From assembly GCA_963932145.1 (NCBI GenBank), contig OZ010580.1, positions 30,938,085 through 31,002,084 of the forward strand: 64,000 nucleotides of DNA. Direction: 5' to 3'. Below are positions 48,164 to 58,475 of this stretch, piece after piece; within the stretch, counting starts at the first letter, position 1; every line of letters begins with the position of its first letter. The notes beneath the pieces were generated by a model. It had not been told where the DNA came from, did no database searches, and saw only the letters and a program-made list of their open reading frames with translations. The DNA comes from Acanthosepion lycidas (taxonomy: Eukaryota; Mollusca; Cephalopoda; Sepiida; Sepiidae). The position numbers were made by a program, and so were the translations under genes.

Positions 48164-48261
48164 TTAGGTTGGTGCAAAAATAATGATGCAATGTCGTTTT
48201 TTGATGTATTTTTAACGTCAAAAAGCAACATTATTACATCATTATTTTTGCACCAACCTAA
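48164..48261. mobile_element. Mariner-type hairpin MITE (MADE1-like), copy 3
   Basis: 98-bp palindrome with TTAGGTTGGTGCAAAAATAA ends and TA on both sides (48162-48163 and 48262-48263). It is closely similar to the copy at 5340, including the central TTTTTAACGTCAAAAA, which suggests that both came from one source subfamily. Confidence 0.85.
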
Positions 48262-48441
48262 TATTAGCCATTTTTCATACTTTCTAGGTGTAAGCAAATA
48301 GGGAATAACAGTTGCTACCAACGATAAAAATTGTGCTATACATCTTGCTTTAGAGGCATTCAGTTTTATTTTATTATGCAAGTAGAAAATACATTTTCAT
48401 TATTTATAAATACTGAAAAACATAGGACACATAAACATATA

Positions 48442-49707
48442 CAGGGTGTCTCAAAAAAAATGTACTCACACTTTAACTGTCTCTAACATGCTTTTTTTGC
48501 AGGTGTAATTAATTAATGACAGCATGGCAGGAAAACAACTTAGTTTGGAAGAGAGGAAATTTGTCCTGAAATGTTACTGGAAGACCGAAAACGCCACTGA
48601 AGTGCAAAGGTGATTCAGAAGGAAATTCACAAAACCGCCACCAACATGCTGGACCATTGCTCGCATCAGAGACAAATTTGAAGCAGATGGAACCTTCCAG
48701 AATGTCAACAAGAAACGTTCTGGACAACCACGGACATCCACAAGCCCTGGAAAAGAAGAGCAGATGCAGGAAACACTCCTTTGATCACCACAGAAATCAC
48801 TTCAACAAACTGGTCGGAAAACCCACATCTCAAAAGATAGCGTCTATTGCTTCATGAAGCGTCTGCACTGGAAATGCTATATTCCAACACTAATCCATGC
48901 TCTCAATGAAGATGATCCTGACCAGAGAGTTCAATTCTGTGAATGGTACCTGGCAAAATGTGCAGAAGATGCAGGGTTTCCACACAAAATTGTGTGGAGC
49001 GATGAGGCAACCTTTAAATTAAATGGCTCCATTAATCACCATAATTGCATGCACTGGGGTCCTATAAATCCTCATGTAACACTTGAACACCATGTAAACT
49101 TACCAGGAGTGACAGTGTGGTGTGGGATATCCATATTGGGCATCATAGAACCATTTTTTCTTAACGGAACTGTCACTGGGGAGAGTTACCTCAACTTGCT
49201 TCAGGAGTTTGTCGGTCCACAATTTTCAGAGATATTTGGTGATGACGGCGAGATTTACTTTCAACAAGATGGAGCACCTCCCCACTACCATCGCGATGTA
49301 CGTGCTCACCGCGATGCAGCTTTTCCAGACACATGGATTGGATGAAGGGGTACCATTGAATACCCTGCGCGTTCCCCAGACCTCACGCCCATGGATTTCT
49401 TTTTGTGGGGATATCTCAAAGACAATGTTTATTGCACCAAACCAAGAACAATTGATGCATTGAAATTGGAAATTGAAAGACAATGTCACGATATTCCTAA
49501 TGACCTGTTTCCTGTCATTTGCGAATCTCTTGGTGCACATTATCAGCGTTGTCTGGACAAAAGTAGTCATCAATTTGAACATTTGTGAACATGATTCTTC
49601 AATTGCATTTTTCTTCTGTATTCAAAGCTATTCCATTTCACTCTATGTTCATAAATAAAGGTTTTCTCGTCATTCAAAGTGTGAGTACATTTTTCTGAGA
49701 CACCCTG
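48442..49707 (+). mobile_element. Mariner transposon with DD41D-type transposase, nearly complete
   Basis: The terminal inverted repeats of about 32 bp start CAGGGTGTCTCA and continue TGTACTCACACTTT; the right end is the complement with small differences. TA flanks both ends (48440-48441 and 49708-49709). The total length of 1266 bp is normal for mariner. One transposase reading frame fills most of it with no frameshift. The left repeat runs to about 48473 and the right begins near 49676. Confidence 0.9.
48524..49588 (+). pseudogene. DD41D mariner transposase, single frame with three in-frame TGA codons
   Basis: From ATG 48524 to TGA 49586 one frame of 354 codons holds the whole protein: an N-terminal HTH part (MAGKQLSLEERKFVLKCYWK), a linker, and the catalytic core. 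The core has WSDEATF (D at codon 160), [11 protein letters not shown] (D at codon 249) and SPDLTPMDFFLWG (D at codon 291). The last two are separated by 41 residues, the DD41D spacing of the rosa/Visitor-type mariners rather than DD34D. TGA codons at 48611, 48782 and 49343 interrupt it. Each is one C-to-T change from CGA (arginine), as expected from CpG decay. All three aspartates survive. The enzyme would excise and reinsert the element at TA sites; this copy should be inactive. Confidence 0.88.
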
Positions 49708-49709
49708 TA

Positions 49710-50404
49710 TTTGATTGACACACTATACAATAATAGAAATAACTGAAAATTTCACAGATTTCCTATTTGAATTTTCTGATGAATCTTCATTTTTAATTTA
49801 GTGAATGGATGGGGAATTCTACAATAAAATATTTGTAGAATTTCCTCTATCACATCATTAAATATTTGAGCTTAACAGCTTTAACAAAATATTGCAATAG
49901 CAATCATAAATATGAATGCTGGTCATTATTTTAAGAAGTAAAATAGTACAAAAAGATTTGAAATTGACAGCTTTTTCCATTTCACTGAAAGAGATATTAA
50001 ACAATTTTATCTTCCCTTTCTTTCTGAAACCAAGTAGTGTCTCTAAGATGTCTTTTCAGTCTTCCCATATTCAAAATGGAATGTCCATTATTTATGAAGT
50101 ACTGACAGGGCACAACAGTTATAGTAACTAAGGGAGTGAGAAGCAGAATTATAAGATAGTTGAACACATTAGACAATTTAATATGAGCTTGATATTTTAT
50201 ATCCTTCAATCTTTTATCCATTGATGTTGTTAACTTTTCTATTTACTAGCAGTTTTTATTGCTTCCTAGAATTCCTTGCTGGAATATTATTTTTCATCCT
50301 CTTATACATATCTTTTAGTGATGAACCACAAGTTTTCTACTGAATATCTCAAGAGGCTGGGAGGCATAATTGGTCCCTTTGAAACCTTTTTCAGTAATTT
50401 GAGT
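49710..50404. other. AT-rich stretch, nothing recognised
   Basis: Short openings on both strands without family resemblance. Confidence 0.5.
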
Positions 50405-50475
50405 TTTTTTTAATCATTTCACACCAAGAAAGGCAATAAAGCCATTAAGACATAAGGAGATACTGAGAGTGAAAG
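50405..50475 (-). pseudogene. LINE family B, extreme 3' end
   Basis: TCACACCAAGAAAGGCAATA, then AAGCCATTAAGACATAAGGA and GAGTGAAAGAATT, resemble the 3'-terminal part of the copies at 6152 and 51845 in the same orientation. Confidence 0.4.
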
Positions 50476-50610
50476 AATTTGAGAAATACATTATTTAGGA
50501 TAAATATCCAATCCATAAACAATGATAGCCAGAGTGTACTTGGTTGAAATGTAATGTCTATAACAGCATCAATAATAATCCAAATGAGAGCAATAGTTTG
50601 AAATAATCAA

Positions 50611-50675
50611 TGCTACCAATATATATGGTAAAATCAAATATATTTATATTTGATTTTACCATATATATTGGCAGC
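50611..50675. repeat. Near-perfect 65-bp palindrome
   Basis: TGCTACCAATATATATGGTA and onward pairs with the right arm ending ATATATATTGGCAGCA. Arms of 31 bp with one mismatch and a 3-base loop. A third partial copy of the arm (CGATTTTACCATATATATAG) follows at about 50682. No TA or TTAA duplication seen; it may be an exceptionally small foldback element. Confidence 0.7.
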
Positions 50676-50701
50676 ATACTTCGATTTTACCATATATATA
50701 G

Positions 50702-51840
50702 TCATCATTTGGAAAAAGGAAAATCATAATGACAATGATGATTATATTAGGAGCTTATCCAAATTCAAAAAATATATTTGATGTAGTCAAATTTGATGAA
50801 AGTATTAAAATAATTTTGTTGACAGCAACAAAAATGAGGATTCTATTCTGAATAAATCACTAAGACATAATCATGCCTCATCTCAGAATTTTAAGAAACT
50901 GTCTTCTGCAGAAAGTGAAAAGTGTTATTAATCTTATTATATCATTCTAACAAAATGCATGCATAGCTGCTGTTATTAGGCTAATAAGTAATTATATTTT
51001 CATGTTTTTCTTTCATATACTGGATAAAAGACAGATAAATGTCACTTTGAAAAAATGCTATAATACTTAAAGTAGTAATTTAATGAAAACCTTTACAAAT
51101 AGAGAAAACATATTAAGCAACTTGTGAGTGTGAAATTAAAAATACAATAGCTATACATTAGCATCTCTGATAAAGCTTTATTTAAAAAGGCACACATTTG
51201 TGCTGATATTTATTAAATCTTTTATAGAGTCAAAATACTGAGACACTCAGTTATGACTGATCTACACTAACAAAGTTCCTTAAAACTATTTTTGCTCACT
51301 ATATCAATCACTGGCAAGTGTTTTGTGTGGTTTCATGTGTAAACATAAATGTAAAATAAAAGCTCAGAGGCTTTTATGTAAAACTTATGTGAGAATAAAG
51401 ATACTACATTAAAAAAGCTTGCTTTATGACCGAAATTGTTGCAGATTTCTCTTCAGTATTAAAAGTTGATATTCAAACCCAAATAAAAGCCAAGATTTTA
51501 AATGTTGAGTTTTTTCCAAGACCAAACTAATCTTGCACAATTTGAAAGCAGGTGTGACAGAAACTTTCTATTTCATTTCTTCTTACGTATCCTTGTCATA
51601 TTAAGCTGAGCAAATATTACTATTAGAGGAGAGGGCCTGCTTCATTGAAGAAATACATGTAGATTTTCCATCAATCCTAGAAGTTGGCTTAGTTAGGTAA
51701 AAGTTTGGATTTGAAATCCAAATTTCAAGGCAGACCAACTTTGTCCATCTGGAAAGATTGGTGCATCTCAATCTTTCTACCTGCTTTTCACTATTCTGAT
51801 TTGTACTATATGAAGTAAATCAAATTAAACATTAAAATAT
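50702..51840. other. AT-rich stretch, nothing recognised
   Basis: A small GATTTGAAATC stem lies near 51709. No gene seen. Confidence 0.5.
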
Positions 51841-51844
51841 TTTT

Positions 51845-52190
51845 TCTATTCATTTCACCCCAAGCAAAGTGATAAAGCCACTAAGACAGAAGGGATATTT
51901 AGAGTGAAAAATTTATTAAGAGAAAAGACAATAAAAGAACAGGTTTCAGAGAGACAAAAGTTTATGACTGACAGTACATTTAAATTTTTTAAGAGCCTAG
52001 TTGACAGGAAATCATGAAGCAGAAGAGAGTTCCACAAGTAAAAAGTGTGAGAGAAGAAAATGTTAATATATAACAAGGTTATATTTAGAAATTTTAACAA
52101 TAGATTGTGAGAGCTAGCTGATAATCTAGTATTGTGCTTAAACTTGTGAAGCCAAGGTATTGGAGGAAAGTAACCATACAAAATAATTAT
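51845..52190 (-). pseudogene. LINE family B, C-terminal ORF2 remnant
   Basis: Minus-strand reading gives FFSHTFYLWNSLLLHDFLST and RLLKNLNVLSVINF, the LWNSLP....FL...L..LK..V..FL pattern of the copy at 6152 with losses. The 3' end has ALSLCLG, matching the shared CTTGG.GTGAAA terminus. Degenerate and 5'-truncated. Confidence 0.55.
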
Positions 52191-53143
52191 AATATAAACT
52201 TAGTTGATTTCATCAACTTAGCTAATAATGCAATCTAAGATTATTTTCTCATATTTTCAACTGTTAAAAGATGAAAAAGTTTTTGGATAGTAAATATTAT
52301 GAAGAAAATATAAGGATGCTTCCAAAAGAATCTATAAATTGAAAATGCAGTTAATTTGTGAGCACAGCAATAGAGGTTTTGGGGTGGTAGTTTAATCAGT
52401 GGGTTATGAAAATACTCAAAGCATCAATGAGCTTTTAGACTTTTACACTTATGGTTTTCACCTTCACTTCCTTTTCTTTTCTTTGCTTTTTTTTTTTGGC
52501 TCTTACCAAACAGACTAATTTAAAGCAGATACTCATGGTTGAACTCAAAAGTCTTATTTAGTAGAGAAATTTAAAAAGTGGCATCAAATCAATTTTCACC
52601 TTTGTAGTTATATATATATTTAGAAATATTTTAGCTATTTAATAAATTTAAAAAATTGAAAATTATATTAAATAAAATCACAATTAACAAATACTGGTAA
52701 TGATGATTGTGATCATGATAATCATCAGAACTAAATAGATAATGGGATTGTATTAATGCAAGTGTTACTGACAGAATAGAGCTGTTACATGTAAAATTAT
52801 TATTGCTAATTTTTAATATTTAATAAAAGCTTATAGATAAATAGAATCACTTTTCTTTTTCTGCATACAGACATGTATGTGAAAATTAAAAACATTTTTT
52901 TAAAATTCAAGTAAACAAATTTTCTATTGGCCAAAATAATATGTTGTTCATAGACAGATCAGTGAAATATGATTCTCAGAAATAACCTACAATTCTGAAG
53001 ACTTTTTCTCTAGTTTTGAAAAAATAGGTTTTAAAAGCTATAAATATTACTTATTACATACTTAATCAACATCATATACATTTGCTAAGTTTACTGAAAA
53101 TAACTCAGTAATGTTGTTTCTTTTGATTTAGTTATTTTTCCAG
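52191..53143. other. AT-rich stretch, nothing recognised
   Basis: No supported feature. Confidence 0.5.
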
Positions 53144-53169
53144 AAAATAAATAATCTTGAAACAAACAG
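53144..53169 (+). CDS. Candidate micro-exon, 26 nt
   Basis: The acceptor TTAGTTATTTTTCCAG and strong donor GTAAGT bound AAA ATA AAT AAT CTT GAA ACA AAC AG. This is the only open frame (KINNLETN plus two bases). It starts at phase 0 and ends at phase 2, matching the segments on either side. It is too short to stand alone. Confidence 0.22.
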
Positions 53170-53696
53170 GTAAGTTATGTCATCAATAAGAAATTTCATC
53201 CATGACAAAACCAAGTAATTATGCATCAAGGTAGAGTTGTCAAATAAAGTCAGACAGACATATAAGACATACAGTTGGTTGGTGTCATCTGCTTGTCAAC
53301 TGTATATTCAGAGTCTAAGTTTAGTAAACATTTAGTGTATGAGTGGACTTAGTAGACACGTGAAATGCTGCATGAGGAATGACAACAGTGAATGCATAAC
53401 CAATGTATCTAGGCTTGCACAATGACATGCATATAGATACATAAGTATATACATTCGATAAATACACTTTTATGCTTTTAATAAGGTATAAATGTGTATA
53501 TAAAAAAAATGCTAAAATTAGAAATATGTTGATGATTCAGTTGTATATTAAAGGTGGTAATAAACTTGTTTCCCTGTGCCAGAATTAAACATGAAATGCT
53601 GCAAGGTTTATATAATTTACATTATTAAAAATAAAAATACAAGAAAAATGTATGGATCTGTAAAATTATAAAATCTATTTTCTTTTCACTTTGTAG

Positions 53697-53739
53697 GGAA
53701 AGAAATGTAGAAAAGAGAATGAAAAACTATTCCAGACAA
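53697..53739 (+). CDS. Candidate internal exon, 43 nt
   Basis: A strong pyrimidine tract and acceptor (CTATTTTCTTTTCACTTTGTAG) and donor GTAAGG enclose one base plus 14 codons, ERNVEKRMKNYSRQ. The first base completes an arginine codon with 53144-53169. The charged, helix-like composition agrees with 46555-46660. Leaves at phase 0. Confidence 0.25.
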
Positions 53740-55066
53740 GTAAGGTTTACATTGGCAATATAGTGTTTTGGGGTAATTTTTTTTTGTTACCAAGGTTACA
53801 TTGAAAAGCAACTTCATAATGTTCACTTCTATCAATTTAATTAGCTACTTTTTGCTTACCCAGTAATTACTAGAGATACCAGGGTGTTGGCATACTTTAA
53901 AAATATCTCCAGTTTTGTAATATATTTCTAGTAGTTAAAAAAAATGTGCAGACACACACCAGGCTAAAATACAAATTTAAACTGCAATTTATAATCAACA
54001 AGATACAAACAACTTCAAACATTTCAAAATTCTAAAAGGGGAAATCACTTATATTTAGAGAGAAAGCATTTGAATAGATATTCTGGATTGACCTACAAAA
54101 TGTGTGCTTGGATGTGCAAGTTTTACAGTAGAGAAAATGATAAAATCAGTGAATTTAAAGAGAAGTCAGAAATCATATACTAAAATTAAAAATGCCTATA
54201 AAGTGATCTGAAGTTGCATCTGATAAAAATACAACAAATCTCAAGAGAAAGGAAAAAGAGAATGGAGGTGGAAGGAGGAAGACACAAAAATAAATGGAAG
54301 GGTTCAAAAAGGAGGGGAAAGAAGAACAGGAAGAAAACACTTACCAGTTTGGTTTCTAATGAACTGCAATTCTTAAGTAACACACTGAAATAAAAATGAA
54401 AGAATGTAAGAGAAATTAAAGAGATTTTAAATTAATTGCAATCAAATATAATTTGCAACAATTAGAGAGAGAGAGAAATAGAGTGAACACTTACATGAAA
54501 ATCAACCATGATAAATTATGTCTGGATACACAAATGAATACACAACAAAGACAAATGCAAAAATTGCTGAATAAGAGAAGGAAATTAAAATAGAAAAAAT
54601 TTCTTGATTTTTTTCCAGTTTATTAAAGAATATTTCTTTCCATATTTATCCATATACCTATATACACCTGTTTGTCTCATTAACATAAATGTTAACTGAC
54701 GATGACAGGAGAGCAGACCAAACAAAAAAAAAAAAATGAAATGAAACTAAAAATGCTTAAATTTCTGAGGTGAGTATTTTTATTGTATGAATTATATGAA
54801 TGACAGAAAAAAATGTAGATATGAATTTAACTATAGAGACAATTACAGACTTAACATCTCCAGTGTTTTAGTGGTCATATTTTTAATACATTTTTCAATT
54901 AAAAGAAAAAAATATTTTAAACCAGTGCAAAAAAGTTATTTAAGCACTTTGATATGATGTGTATGAATTAGAAATACATTTTTGATATGGTGAAATTAAA
55001 GTACTGACAAGTTTCTCAAATAAAAATACAGTTAAACATTTGATAATTGTATATTGTTTTATTCAG
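53740..55066. other. AT-rich stretch; opposing exon-like signal at 54345-54384
   Basis: Minus strand 54384-54345 also has a good acceptor, a 40-nt open segment and a GTAAGT donor. It shows how easily such signals arise here. Otherwise nothing recognised. Confidence 0.45.
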
Positions 55067-55088
55067 ACAAGAAGTGTTTCAATAATTT
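55067..55088 (+). CDS. Speculative micro-exon, 22 nt
   Basis: ATTGTTTTATTCAG and GTAAGT enclose ACA AGA AGT GTT TCA ATA ATT T. It enters at phase 0 and leaves at phase 1, fitting both 53739 and 55785. Chance is a serious alternative. Confidence 0.13.
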
Positions 55089-55310
55089 GTAAGTTTAACA
55101 AGGACATATTTCATTCTAGTAATTCTATGAAACATTAAAATTATAACCAATTGATTTCCTAATAACCATATAACAAGGAGTATTTGTCTTTATATAAGGA
55201 GAATTGATTATATTGACAGCTATTTAAGTATTTTATCTCTCTCAATATATAGACAGCTATAGAAAAAAAGAAGAATTAACTATCTGTATATATGGATAAA
55301 AGATACATCA

Positions 55311-55375
55311 AGTAATCACTGGGTGCTCCACATATTTGTCTCTGTGCCACACTATGCTAAGAATAGCAAATACAA
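55311..55375 (+). repeat. SINE tail fragment (relative of 142-414)
   Basis: ATCACTGGGTGCTCCACATA, then TGTGCCACACTATGCTAAG, match the tail of the SINE dimer at the start of the window. The head is missing. Confidence 0.45.
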
Positions 55376-55389
55376 TTAAAAGATATAAA

Positions 55390-55635
55390 TACTTAGTATC
55401 TGTACAGGTCTTCTTCAGGATGTGTGCTTTCATGATTCTCCGCAACTTATCCTTTTTAGCAATGTGTGTCTTTTTACCATCCCTTCCACTCCCAGTTCCA
55501 TCACCCATTCACATAAATCTCATCTGGTAGATGGCCTATTGCCTTCCCTTTGACTTCAATATGTCTTATGAGTGTCAAATTATCCAAGTCCTTCTTCCTT
55601 AATATGTGTCCCAAAAATTGCAGCTGCATCTTTAT
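55390..55635 (-). pseudogene. LINE family C (RTE-like), C-terminal remnant
   Basis: Minus-strand reading gives LQFLGHILRKKDLDNLTLIR, HIEVKGKAIGHLPDEIY, MELGVEGMVKRHTLL and KDKLRRIMKAHILKKTC in shifting frames. This is the best-preserved statement of the family pattern also seen at 19500, 19755 and 35650. Confidence 0.6.
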
Positions 55636-55784
55636 GATTCTGATGTATTAATATAAATTATTTATATAAACGTCTTCAGGTATAAAAAGATACATATTCA
55701 TGATATAAGGATTTTTAAAAAAAAGAAAAAGAATTTTATTGTTTTTCTGATGTTTTGACTCATTCATTCTCTAAACTTCCACAG

Positions 55785-55840
55785 GTGAATTATGTCAACT
55801 GCAAAATCTTGTCTCTGGTCTCATTCTGCTCTTAATCTGA
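55785..55840 (+). CDS. Speculative terminal exon ending in TGA
   Basis: CATTCATTCTCTAAACTTCCACAG is a strong acceptor. Entered at phase 1 the segment reads ELCQLQNLVSGLILLLI and then TGA at 55838. An AATAAA lies at 56023, about 180 bp on. This would close the candidate host gene with a short hydrophobic tail. The other two frames stop earlier. Confidence 0.18.
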
Positions 55841-56700
55841 TAGGTATTCTATGTTATACAGTATTTGTGTTTTTTGGTGGGGTGGTGGTGGGAGTTGCTG
55901 CTATAGCAAAACTCAGCATAAATTACCATGATAGAATCGGATAATAGACAGAACATGACTAACAACAAGACACTACATCAGATAAAATTCATCTAGAGAA
56001 AACCAGAGAATGGACTGACTGAAATAAAATAAAAAAATACATAGCAAAAATAAAGATTGTCCAAATAAAAAACAGATATTAACAGCTCATCTAAAAATCT
56101 TAAACAAATTATGTATATATTGACTGATAACATTTTAAATAAGCAGAAAGGTAGACAAAGTCATAGATATCAAAATGTTGACAAAAATATAAGCTAGGAA
56201 CAGAGATACAAACATATTTATTCAAATCTATTTTAGATAGCTCTGTCAAAAGTATCTGGAAGCCTATTTATGTAATACAAATATTACTTTTCAGAGTTTA
56301 CAGTTGTTTTTTTTTTGTGTTTGAACAGCAGATCTGTGTAAACTTAGAGGAATCACTTTGACTCTTAGGGTTCCAAGTGACGTTAGTGTAATATGTACAT
56401 GGTCAGTAAATGCATAAAAATGAACCCACAGATAATTCAAACATTTAATGTTATCAAGAACTTCTGTTTCACTACACTCAGAGTAATATGATATATTTGA
56501 AATTGAAAAGGATCTGGAAACATCTATTGATGGAAAGTTTTCTTGGTCAAAAAGAGGAAAAAAATCTAAACAAACTAAGTTAATAAAACTGAGTAGAAAA
56601 ATAAATTTAATATTCAAGAAAACCAATGAATAGCATATTTGTAAAAGTGGAAAACATAAACCACATTAAACATGTGTACATGCAAACACAGAATATGGTA
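55841..56700. other. AT-rich stretch, nothing recognised
   Basis: A minus-strand opening of 111 codons (56291-56626) is hydrophobic and asparagine/serine-rich with no family resemblance. I do not call it. Confidence 0.45.
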
Positions 56701-56705
56701 TTTTA

Positions 56706-56950
56706 GTTAATGGGTATTGTCGCATAGATCATTACTGCAGTAGTGAGATTAATCCTGAGTGCCCCACTCTTGTAGCATTGTACCATACTAAGCTAATTTT
56801 GAGTAATTGCTCACATACATGAAATGAGGTACTACTCAAAAGAATGTCAAATTAGAACACCAGTCATGTTTCCCATTACCCTATTTGAGCAGAACTCTCT
56901 GAGATATTTGTGTACATGTCCATGGAACCTACTTTAAAGGATACAGTGGA
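56706..56950 (+). repeat. Diverged SINE (relative of 142-414)
   Basis: GAGATTAATCCTGAGTGCCCCACT and GCATTGTACCATACTAAGC correspond to the B box and tail of the dimer at 142-414. Sequence to about 56950 may be its longer 3' body. An exon-like opening inside it is disregarded for that reason. Confidence 0.45.
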
Positions 56951-57130
56951 AAACAGATGTAAGGTTTAGTAATTATTTTGTCATGTTCAATTTCCTTAAT
57001 TTTTTGGCAGCTGTTTATATAACAGTTATTGGTCAGTCAAATTAGAGCAGAAAGCAGTTACATTAAAAAGTGCATAATACACATATAAAGAAAATAAGAA
57101 TTCAATGTGCAGAGCATTTAAATTTAAAAA

Positions 57131-57243
57131 ATCAGGAGGTCAGCCAATCATTCTACCATGGTTTCAACTTTTAGATATCCTCATATCACCTGAGGATACC
57201 AAAAGGTTAAAACTACGGTAGCATGACTGGCTGATCTCCTAAT
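57131..57243. mobile_element. Foldback MITE, 113 bp
   Basis: Arms 57131-57183 and 57191-57243 pair over about 53 bp with roughly ten mismatches around a small loop (TATCACC). The outer ends are ATCAGGAGGTCAGCCAATCA and, on the complement, ATTAGGAGATCAGCCAGTCA. Coding capacity none. Confidence 0.65.
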
Positions 57244-57248
57244 TTTTT

Positions 57249-57251
<3 letters not shown>

Positions 57252-57284
<33 letters not shown>
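57252..57284. repeat. (TA)16 microsatellite
   Basis: Uninterrupted TA tract between the foldback MITE and the mariner relic. Confidence 0.9.
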
Positions 57285-57289
<5 letters not shown>

Positions 57290-57291
<2 letters not shown>

Positions 57292-57960
57292 CTTGAAATA
57301 CTAAAGAGTACATTAGCTTCAACAACGGCCTCCAGATGACTTTGGAATCTCCTACAAATCTTCTGGACAGTCTCCTTGTTTTTGCTGGAGAATACTGCCA
57401 TAATCCTTACCTTCAGTTCATCTTTTGTGTTACAAGGAGTTTTGTTGGTCTTTCGCTCAACTCCGCCCCATACAAGGGGGTTGCAGTCATGGGAGTTAGG
57501 TGGTGATGTAGTTGCAGAAAATTGTCTGACAGCCATGACTGGGTTATCCTGATTGTGTTGCATGGTGCGGAGTCCTGTTGCTAGACATAGTCTTCCAGCA
57601 GCCATCAGGGCAGCACTACCACCTCAAGGCACTTGATGTAAGCTTCTGTGTTGAGTTTGAGGCACTGTGGAGAAATGAATGGGAGGCATCATGTCTCCAT
57701 CACTAGTGATCACTCCAAATGCCTTTGTAATCACCATTAGATGTGTCTAACTTTTTCCAAATCCTCTGCACTGTCCTCAGATTGACACCCACTCTGAAAT
57801 GTTCATATTAACTTTCAGCACAAATGCTAAGCAGTACAGCATGCTGTTTCCAAATTTCTGGCAGAGTCAAATATGTCATTGTGCACTTTTTCTTACAGAT
57901 GGTGCCCAACTGACCCTATTGTGCTGTTGACAAAATCAAAAACAAACAATGCACATGCAT
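57290..57960 (-). pseudogene. Mariner-like transposase relic with internal deletion
   Basis: Minus-strand reading gives VNLRTVQRIWKKLDTSNGDY (HTH end), then without the expected first catalytic region FGVITSDGDMMPP, LNTEAYIKCLEVV, QQDSAPCNT (second D) and NSHDCNPLVWGGVERKTNK. It ends with CNTKDELKVRIMAVF and CRRFQSHLEAVVEAN. The usual CNPLDYYVWG is CNPLVWG, so the third catalytic aspartate is lost in a three-codon gap. The stretch from 57605 to 57288 is open for 105 codons. TIRs were not resolved; ACACCCTCTG near 57999 is a possible end. Confidence 0.6.
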
Positions 57961-58005
57961 GAAATTAAAAATATAAAATGGTGACAATTCAACCATGACA
58001 CCCTC

Positions 58006-58010
<5 letters not shown>

Positions 58011-58051
<41 letters not shown>

Positions 58052-58080
58052 TATGTGTGCATGTGTGTGCATGTTTAAAG

Positions 58081-58116
<36 letters not shown>

Positions 58117-58475
58117 CATGTTTAAAGCATATATATATATATATATATATGAGTGTGTGTATGTCCTTAAAATGTCTATCTGTTTAAAGCATATATATAT
58201 GTGCGTTCGTTTAAAGCACATATATATATATACGTGTGTGTGTGTTTAAAGCATATATATGTGTGTGTGTGTGCATGTTTAAAGCATATATATATATATA
58301 TATATATGAGTGTGTGTATGTCCTTAAAATGTCTATCTGTTTAAAGCATATATATATGTGCGTTCGTTTAAAGCACATATATATATATATACGTGTGTGT
58401 GTGTTTAAAGCATATATATGTGTGTGTGTGTATGCATATGGTTCAGCATATATGTGTGTGTGTGTGTGTGTGAAT
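58011..58475. repeat. Minisatellite: (TA)n/(TG)n units with GTTTAAAGCATA, duplicated at 157-bp period
   Basis: After (TA)about 18 (58011-58048), short units of TTTAAAGCA plus (TA)n plus (TG)n repeat. A block starting at 58116 is repeated from 58273, including the unusual TCCTTAAAATGTCTATCTG and GTGCGTTCG, so a 157-bp higher-order duplication is visible. The repeated translation (VFKAYI..) is a by-product of the repeat. Confidence 0.85.

Noticed and set aside
54345..54384. 40-nt minus-strand exon-like segment (VLLKNCSSLETKL)
   Set aside because: Opposite strand to the better-supported chain, isolated, and no phase-compatible partner found.
56291..56626. 111-codon minus-strand opening
   Set aside because: No recognisable motif or splice support; composition fits chance opening in AT-rich DNA.
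56885..56952. Open segment with acceptor-like and GTAAGG donor signals
   Set aside because: Lies within what looks like the 3' body of a SINE and does not match the phase of the neighbouring candidates.
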